Below are positions 48,901 through 59,100 of a stretch of 64,000 nt of DNA, piece after piece. Origin of the DNA: Gerris lacustris (taxonomy: Eukaryota; Arthropoda; Insecta; Hemiptera; Gerridae); NCBI GenBank assembly GCA_951217055.1, contig OX578285.1, forward strand, positions 57,633,102 to 57,697,101, given 5' to 3'. The notes beneath the pieces were generated by a model, which saw nothing but the letters and a program-made list of their open reading frames with translations, did no database searches and was not told the origin of the DNA. The translations under genes and the position numbers were made by a program. Position 1 is the first letter of the stretch. The number at the start of each line of letters is the position of its first letter.

Positions 48901-50123
48901 ATACTTATAAAATTCATTTAAGAATCTAAAAAGTTCTATTGCTCTACTGTTATATAAGTTATGAGATAAAACAATAGATGCTTTTATCAATGGTACATTT
49001 TATTGTTAAAAATAAACATTGTATTCACCTAATGAAAATGGTTGTTTAAAAGAAGGTCTTATTTAAGGGCTGAATTATGCATTAAAAGGAAAAATGAAAA
49101 TGAATTATTACTAAAAGATAATAACCATTTTATTATGACATTTCGTTTCCCTCTTATTACAAGATGTCTCGTTTGAGATACCGTTACATTAAGGACTTGA
49201 AATTCTCCTTTCAAAATAATACTTTGTAAATGATAAAGGAGAACAAATTATTTTGAAAGTTCTAAAGTGTCAAAGAAGGTAATTATTTTGAAACATTATT
49301 AAAAAGATAATTTTATTTAGGTTCTTTCGAGAATCTAAGATCACATAAAAAAGAAAAATAATTAAAAATATAATAATTATATTTGACGTTTTAAATTATA
49401 CTTAGAAGAGCCGTTAAGCCCGTGGCAACGGGCTTAATTTTATATTTAGAAAAAAAGTAAAATTAAGTAAATTAATTTAGATAAGTTATTATATCTATTT
49501 AAAGACCAACAAATCAAAACAAAAATTTATTTTTATCGGAATAAATGTGGTTGCCTTAGCTTAGCAATAACAAATAATTTCGAGGTGAGTCGTCGCTGTC
49601 GCGACACTACTTGATTATTAATGATTTTTTTTTTGACGTTTTTTGTAGATGAATCTTTTAAATTACATCTCGATTGAGCTGTTTTAAGGGTGGTATAGTT
49701 GCATTTTGTCGGTTTAATATACTGGAAATTGGCCTCATAGACAAACTTAATTTTGACACATTGTATTCATTCAATGAACCCATGAATCAAGAGCGATTAA
49801 ATTAGAAATTCTTATTTTCTTGTTCTAAACTGTCATTACTTTACAATCGTTATTGAGGAATGATAACTGAAGTTCTAATAAACGGTAGATTAAAGGTACA
49901 TATTTTATAAAATTAATCTAAAAGGCTTGCTATGACAGACCACATTTTGTTTTTCAGAATAAAAAGGATATTGTGCTAGACAATAAGATAGTTGTTGAGT
50001 TTTTATTTATTTAGTTATTAAATATAGATTTGACTTGCAGCATAATAATGCAAAATATATAAAATTACCTGTAGCAAATTAAAAATAAAATTGGACTACG
50101 TTTGTTAGAAATTATTGATTATT

Positions 50124-50190
<67 letters not shown>

Positions 50191-53100
50191 GTATAACAAC
50201 TACAATTTACTTGTTGTTAATGTTAACATTATTTTTTTGTTTTGGCTTGTGAGGCATGGAAAGTTGATAGGGCAGTGACTGACCTTTTTGGCGTTGATAT
50301 TACAAAGTAAAATTAATTAATTGATAAATTGATTGGAGATTGAGAAAATAGAAGTTTGTGTATAAGCTAATCTTTTGGTGCATTTTAAGAATATGAGGTC
50401 GGCTAAGTTCGTCTGCATTTTGGTGGACAGTGTGATTTACGTGATTCAAAATTAGTTTAGGACCAAAAATCAAGGTGATATTAGTTTGTCGCTTGATAGG
50501 TGACCACTTTGATATATTTTGGAGTACTATTTGAATAACTAACCCTGACAAACTAAAAAACAAAAACAGGTGAAATGCGACCAGTTCCTAAAAATCAAGT
50601 TGATGATTGTCACTGATAGATTAGTTAGTCAAATATTTCTCCAAATCAAATTTGATCGTCTATCAAGTGACAAACTAACATCACTTTGAGTTTTGGTCAA
50701 CTAACTAATGTTGAACTCAGGTTCTTATCTGACTGCATATTCATAAAAGGCTTCAAAACGCACAAAATTCTAGCTTGATGTTAGAAACTATTTGCTTGCT
50801 ATCTCGTGGACTATAATGATAATCCTAATAAACTGTATAAATTATAAAATAAAATAAATAAGGAGAAATAAATAAAATGATTAAACTTGGATATTTAATA
50901 AATCTGTTGTCTTCTGTTTCTTCGGGCGTCAAGGGGGGTTGTCTGGGATGTTTTGGGAAGTGAGGAGTTGTACTAGAGGAGTAGTAGTAGTAGTAGTTAA
51001 CTAGTACTTCCTACTAGACACCCGTCTAGGACGAACCACTTGTTCGAACCTCGCAATTAGGCCTACAGTGGACCCATTTTACTTTCCCGTGGTGGAGAGT
51101 TCCAGCTACTTCACACATCATACATTTGTACATTGTACCACCGAAGCGAGTACGATGTGGTCATTAGTAAGCTATATGAGCGTGCTTCAAAGTGTGGGAG
51201 AAGAGGACCCCTCAGGGGGTCCCCTCGCCCTACTCCGACCTCGAACCATAGATACAGATCACATTTCATGACACGGATCGAACCCACTAGGCGACGTGGG
51301 GGAAGAGAACCCCTCAGGGGGTGTCCCTCGCCCTGCTCCGTCCGCGATTCGTAGATGCAATCAGTGTATCATGGCCCGGGATCGAACCCACGACCTCGAG
51401 TTGCCTCGACTCAGTGATAGCTGCCCGGTGTCTTTGCGACCTCGGCCACCCTGGCTCCCCACTAGAGGAGTAAGATGATCTGTTAAGGATTCATAGAAAG
51501 TGCTATAGAGGTAAATATAGATAGATCTTGAACGAATGCAACACTGAGGTAGTTAGAAGGTAGGGAGAAGTTGGATACATAAAAGAGAGCAAACATTCAA
51601 TTGCATATATTGTTGTAATTGTTCTTGTAATGACTTTTTTGGTCACGGTTGTATAAATTATAAATTGTTGATTTATGAACTTCTTTATACGGAAATCCCT
51701 TATATGAAAGAGTTCTCGAACTGTGTAGCTATTACCACTTGATGGGAATATTTTAATTTCTTTTTCACAAAAAAACAATTAATATTGCAAATTGTCTGAA
51801 CCACATGAAAATGACTTTATACTATTCATTTTACCGTTCATAAATTTAAATTTTAAATAAATGAGTAATATACTACGAATTTATCTGAAATTTCTTTTAA
51901 AACAGTAATGCATTAATTAATGGATGACAATTCCTGCCGCTGATTTTTAAATTTAAATTAACCTTCGAATTTAGGTGCATGATTGCGGTACATCCTGAAA
52001 TTACCGATATGTGGAGGAGGTCTTCCAGGTCCTGGGTAGGAGGTATCCTGCCCCAATGGATCCGGTCTTGAATGAGGAGGTCCTGAGCCAGTCACATCGT
52101 TGTCCATGTAATAATCTATAAGAATATTTTCAAAATAATAATGTCAAATTAGTCTTTATATTCATGTAGGTTTGACTACAAAGCAATTTGGGGAGCAAAA
52201 ATATGGTGTCTAAAGTTTTCAGGTGAAGACCAAATTATGATTGATAACGTTCTGTACTCGTCACTAATGGTGATTTTGAAACTGGTCTGAGTCTAGCTTG
52301 ATTTCACTTCCAGTCAAGAAGTCTTAGCTTAATTCCCCTAATGATCCTTCAAGTATGGAAACTCCACATTCTTTGAGACACGTCTTCTACCAGAAAACAT
52401 TGCTATTTTGAACGAAAATATGATTCGCAGCATAAAATTGATTGTTACTTAGGTTCTATAGAGATTAGAACGAAAAAAAGACAGCTGTTTTAAATTGTAT
52501 ATAGAAAACTGTTATACTCATGAGATTTTCATAGTAGTCGTAATCGGCGTCGTAAAGAATGCGATGTCCGTCTCTTTGATTGAACCTGCTCAATCTGCAA
52601 ATCCTGAATCGGTCGCTGTATACAGCCGATCTGCACTGGAAGCTAGCTTGCCGCAAACATTCGTCCAAACATTCGCTAAGGGATCTGCCAGTGATTTCCG
52701 AATGAAATTCTCCTCCAAGCCTGCTGTTACGATACCTCTGGAACGCCGTGTCCGGTCTTCTTCCTTCAGGCGAGAATAGAGGAGATGTACCACCGGAGTC
52801 CGAAAATTCGTTCCCTTTTACTGTTCAGTCAAGTGGAGTCAATTTTTTTAAAGAAAACAATTAATGCCCTATTTCAAGAACCGTACTTGGCACGTTTCAA
52901 ATAATTTATTATTAAATATGTGAGAGAGAGAAAAATATATATATCAGTAAGAATGCTCTCTTTCAGTGAAAAAAATCCTATTAGATTTCTTTAAAAATCA
53001 AATTTTCATCTATATTTTAATTGTTAGCATTTAATCTATATTTCCCTCCGTATATTTATTCCTTATTAATTTCAGAGAAGTTTATACAAATTTTTTTGTA

Positions 53101-56100
53101 TAGTTTTAAATTTAATTAAAATACTTCGCACTTGAGGTAAAGAAATGTATCTCCAATTTTACACAAATTATGTTATTCTATCATTTTGATATTTCATTTA
53201 AAAACTTACATTTAATCTTTATATAGAAGCTTTGCGGTAACTATTTCTATGAGATAAAAGAAAGGTAAAATCATTGGACTTTTTTGATTTAATTTTTACT
53301 TATACTAAGAGAGGGATACATAATTTATATACATAAAGGATGTATCGAAATGGTTAAGGGTCAAAACTGCTACCCTGAACGGTACTCAATTAAGAATTAC
53401 AAATACCAAAGTTCGTTCTTGAGTAAGGGCTTTTAAAAACTGTAATCTTAAAATGTAATAAAGCGTGATGGTTGGGTAACTTACAATTGTCAAGGCACAC
53501 AAGATCGTAGAGATCATGTGTTGGACTGCTACTTATTCGTAAATCATCTTTTTGTGAGTAGGAATCTTCTTCAAATATAATACATCTTCTGATTTGTGCG
53601 TCATATTCTATTGAACGACAAAAGTACCTGAAATAAACAGTTTAATAATTTCAAGATACAAAGAACTTTCTATATACTACGTTTTTAAATTTTCTGTTGA
53701 ATCGTATGTAATGTTGATAATATAATTGTTATTGTTATATAATATATAATGTTAGTGAAAAAAAAAAAAAAAAGTTCCGAATTTATTTACTTCACATAAA
53801 TGACAACCATCTAGAGAGCTGATCTTAAACCTATAAAAGGACAAATCTTTGTACAACGGATCACCCCAACACCAAATCTAAACCGAGCCATCGATGTATT
53901 TGAAATATTATAAATAATATAATCGATATATTTCCTGTTTTGCTGTCATTCAATGTTTATCTCTTATTTATAAAAATCACAAATTTGAAATCCGTCAAAA
54001 TGAAGATTGTAAATATGGGACATGGCAAAACAAATAAAATAACTTGCGGATTGTTTCCGAACTAACTTTCCATACAGCAAAATTTGCTGAAAACCAATTA
54101 AATTCTGCTGATAGATGGCTAAAAGTATTAAAATAATGCATTGTCATCGTGTTCTGAGCTATGCTAAAAGTTTCAAATGTCTAGCTATTCGGGAAGTTAG
54201 TTAGAAATCGATTGCCAGATTTGTACCGGACAAACAAACAAACAAACAAACAAGAATGCAAGCTAATAAAAATGTAGTAAAAAGGTTAAAGGAGTCTTGG
54301 AGGTTTTCTTAGAAATCGCAGGTAATTAAACCTTTAAACAGTATAGTGTTACTTATAAGCTAACGTTCTTTTATAAGACAAGTTTAACATTTAAGTTTGC
54401 TCAGACGTTTCATTTGTGATACAATTTATCGTTTACTGTAAATTCTATTATTTATATTCTTATTTAATAGTCTTAATATATTTATTTTATTTTATTAAAT
54501 TGATTTTACAACTTACTTTTCTGCTCTTAAGCACTGTGCTTGACATTCAAATAGTGATAAATTGGAGTAGATGTCCACTTCAAAAGGCCCTCCAAGTCGT
54601 TTGTTCTCCTCTTTGACAAAAATGGTAGGACCGTCACATCGCCTTTCGTCTAATAACACAGAACGACAGTTCAAAAAAAAAAAAAATCAAATATGAAGTA
54701 ATTTTAAAGAATAGTACATTACGCGTCTAGTGCGGAAAGTCGCATTATACATGCGAGTGTGGAGTTTGCACTCGGTAGTAAAACCACACGAGCAAAGCAA
54801 AATGCAGTTTTCGTGAGTTGCGTACCGTACTTTATTTACGATTGTTGGATTTTAATAATAAATACAGAAAAAAAAATCAAAATCATTAACACTCATTGAT
54901 TTTCACTAAAAACTTGATAAAAACAGTTACTTTAATTATTAAACAAACAGTAAATTAGTTTTGTTAAATGCAAATAAACACGCTAATCGGGCGATAAGGT
55001 GAAGAATGCTTCTTTATTTCCGCATTACAGTGAAAACAAAGAATAATTATGAAATCATTGCATGCGCAATGAATACAACTACGAAAAGAATCACTTTCAA
55101 CGCATCTAAACAGAGATAAAATGTTTACATTTTATATCAATCGTAGATCAATTTTTTATCTCCAGAAAGGAGAGAAAAGTTACTCATTGCACGTCAGGTT
55201 GAACAGGGAGTAATGGAAAATAAGGGAATCATGAACTCTCATGCTTCCCTCCAGTGTTACCCTAGATAAAGCACAAGTAAGTACGGTTGGTGTTAAATTC
55301 AAGATTTCATTTTTTTTTTAAATCTAAATCTATAATGTCACCTCCACAAGGGTGTTAATGTGATTTATTAGTAAAACAAAAAATTAGGTTAAAGGTAAAA
55401 TCATAATTTCTAAATGTAGAGAAACTAATGCATATGCATAAACATGAGTTGGCAATGCCAGCTGATTCTCCCATCAAATTTTAGTATTGAATTTCAAATA
55501 ATTACTATAGATAATTCAATTTTAACCTGAGTAAACTTATTTAGTGGATTGATAATATTATATTTAACTATTTTTTTTTAAATACATATAAAAATAATTA
55601 TTTTTTGTGTAATAAAATACATTAAAATTAAAATCTTCTTCAATTATTTTTTTCTCCCTTCTGTAGATCAAATTTTGTACGTACCTTGGGATCAAAAATA
55701 AATTGTCCCAGAGCGATAATTAACTCGAGATTATGGTTCAAACTTAATCGCTCAGAGTACAATCAGTGGCGTAGCTAGACCATTGGGGGCCCCCCCGCAA
55801 GAAATTTTTGGGGGCCCCTCGCCAAAGAAAATCGATGAGCAAAAAAAAAAAAAAAAAAAAAAAAACCTCTTGCGTTCAGGATTGGGGGCCCCCCTCGGCT
55901 TGTTACAAGGATAGAAATTCTAGTTATTTCTGGGATTTGGGGGCCCCCCCGCAATGCGGGCCCGCGCGGGCCCATAGTTACGCCACTGAGTACAATAACT
56001 TACTTTACTCCCTTGGTGTCTAAATAACTGTTTTTTTTTTCAAGTTATATTCAATATAATAAGAGAAATGAGTAAACAAGTCGAAAAAATTGTGTTTGAG

Positions 56101-59100
56101 GGGTGAATTATAGTTCATAAATTTCTTTGAATACAGTAGATCCTTCCTATAAAAATTTGAATTCATACGTAATATTTTATGTTCGATTATATCAAACTTT
56201 TATCAAGTTCTTTAAATTATTCTGATAGGTAATTTAAAATAATTTAATTACTGCTAAGGCATGTGTTCTCGAGGTAATCTGAATTAGGATCATCTTCGAA
56301 TAGGTGAGGATGGGATCTCCTTGTATGCCTCGATAGCCAACAGGATCTGCTAACCGAGTCGTATGTAGCTGAACGACATACGAAACTGAATTCGTTTAGG
56401 CACCTGAAACAAAGGGAATATACATTTGTCAGTAACATTCTAATGCCTAGATTTATATAGAATATCTAAATATATAATATGTTTTAGCTCTGGGGTACTG
56501 AAGAAATTTGCGTCACGCAAAATACGACATGAATAATGTGCGCTCCTAAATATCATGCCAGGAAGGTAGAATATAATAGGAGGTAGTTTGGTTTTCACTT
56601 GTATTCATTGCAGTACTATATTTCGCCGATTTTGTTTTTATATAAAATGATATGAGAGCTCCTAGTGGACCAAATGGTAATCAAAATGGATTAATGTTTC
56701 TTAATTTCACGCCTTATGGACCCATCTACAATATCAATTAGACAAATGTATATATGTACTCTTTTTCTCCACTTCATGAAAAAAACATTGAAATGTCGAT
56801 ATGTGGATTCAATGCCCAAAAACATATCTACTTTCCAATTTTATGCAATCCTACAGGTAAATTCTGAATACATTCAGAATACATTCACAAGGTGTTAGTA
56901 TTGTTGTTATTCTAAATGGCTAAATGGTTCTTGTGGTTAGTAATATCACAAATAAAAATAAAATGTATTATTTTAAAAATATTAATACGGCTTTCAAATC
57001 TACTTTACCTGTCTTCGCAATCTGTCCTATTAGATGCGGTCATATCTTTCATATCTGCCACTGCCAATTTTAGTTTTTTCCTTGGATGTCTTTCAAAAAC
57101 ATATTGCCTGCTTGGGCATTCTCTTTCTATTCTGCTCGCTATAAAAAGAAATATTTTATTTTCCAATCATAACAGTAGTTATAATGAATTAATACATGAA
57201 GTGATTAGTAACCAAATTAAATTTACATTAATGGTCTTAAATATAATTCAAATAAAACGTATATTGAAAGATAGGTACTTGTTACTAATTTAACGCTAAT
57301 TTTTTTATTATATTAAAGGTTCTTACATGATAGACAGACTTCTGTGTAGTGTACGCTGTTAGGCACCAATATAAGCGTGCCGATTCCTTCGGGATGAGCT
57401 TGTTCCCGAGTTAAGAAACAAGTTGACTCTTCGTACTCAACTGTGCCGCTGAAAGAGGCTATTCGACTTCCAGGTTGAAAGTCGAAGGATGTACATGCCC
57501 TTACAAGATTATTTGAAGGCGTTCTATCTCTTAAACAAAGCTCCTGACATTGCTCCAACACTGTAAAAGGAGGCCCCGAATCTCTTACCTGTAAAGAAGG
57601 TGTAGAAGTAATTATAATTTATATTTTACGAGCCCTTAAACCCGTGACGACAGACTTTATTTAGAAGAAAAAGTAAAATTAAGTAATAAGGTTTAAAGAA
57701 TGGACTTTAGTTCTACCAAGGTTTTTTTTTAAAAAAGCAATATATTTCAGAAGTTACTCCATCATCAGGCACAAAAACAAAGACTACATAACTAGATTGC
57801 ACTAAAATATAAAATTTGAAATATAAATAACATATAATATCTCTATAAAAATCACAATAAACACAGTACACAAGTATAGGTTAAGGTATGATAAGATAAG
57901 GTTCATGAGGAGGTTATATCAAGAGGTTAGGTTACTCCAATGTTGTCTTTCATCTGTTGAAACTGCTTAAAAAGTGGGGAGTTGGAGACTTCTATCTGTT
58001 CATTTAATGTAGTAACTGCTGGGTTGTGAGCTGACAGATATATTTCTAAGGCCTCAAGCTGATTTAGCCTGAGACTCTTTTCTTCTTTATGGAGGAGAGA
58101 TGCAGAATCTAGATTAAAATTGTGGTTTAGGTCAGTAAGATGCTTAGCAAATGCTGAATCTCTCTTATATCTGTCAAGTGTAGAATATTTCTGATTCTTG
58201 GTTCTTTTAATTAATTCAAGTTTATTCTGTAAGGTAACTCTTCTAGAAGGTTACGCTTTGGTGGTAAGTAAGTGGTTGACGTCCCTAATGTCCGATTCTA
58301 ATTTTCTAATTTCTATACTGAGTTTAGTAATACGATTTTTGGTGGCAATATGCTCTGACCATCTAACCTTTGCTGGCCGTAAGGTTCTTCCGATATATTC
58401 TGCATTGCAGTTCGAATCAGAACATTAAAGTTGATAAACTCCACTATGAGTACCAGGGGAAGATTTATCCTTCATTTTGGAGTTGTCTAAAAGTTTGCCT
58501 ATGTTACTACATTAAATGAACAGATAGAAGTCTCCAACTCCCCACTTTTTAAGCAGTTTCAACAGATGAAAGATATCATTGGAATAACCTAACCTCTTGA
58601 TATAACCTCCTCATGAACCTTATCTTATCATACCTTAACCTATACTTCTTGTGTACTGTGTTTATTGTGATATTTATAGAGATATTATATGTTATTTATA
58701 TTTCAAATTTTATATTTTAGTGCAATCTAGTTATGTAGTCTTTGTTTTTGTGCCTGATGATGGAGTAACTTCTGAAATATATTGCTTTTTTAAAAAAACC
58801 TTGGTAGAACTAAAGTCCATTCTTTAAAACCTTATTATGGAGTTCTACAAAAAGAACATTAGAACCTTAAGAAAACTATTAAAATGGAGTAAATTAATTT
58901 GGATATCTATTTAGACAAGTCTATTTGAAGACAAACAAATCAAGACAAACAATTATTTTTATAGGAATAAATGTGGTTGCCTTAGCTTAGCAATAACAAA
59001 TCATTTCAAAGTACGTCGTCGGGACACTACTCGATTAAATAAATGATGATTTTAATTATTTTAACGTATAACACATATGAAGTTTGTTAATTAAAATATG

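Noticed and set aside
52590..52793. Minus-strand frame over PAN 4
   Set aside because: Out of frame with the PAN 4 exon, which has the cysteine pattern and joins both neighbours in phase.
55775..56023. Frames on both strands with Lys or Phe runs
   Set aside because: They read through the A run and G/C blocks of the hAT MITE.
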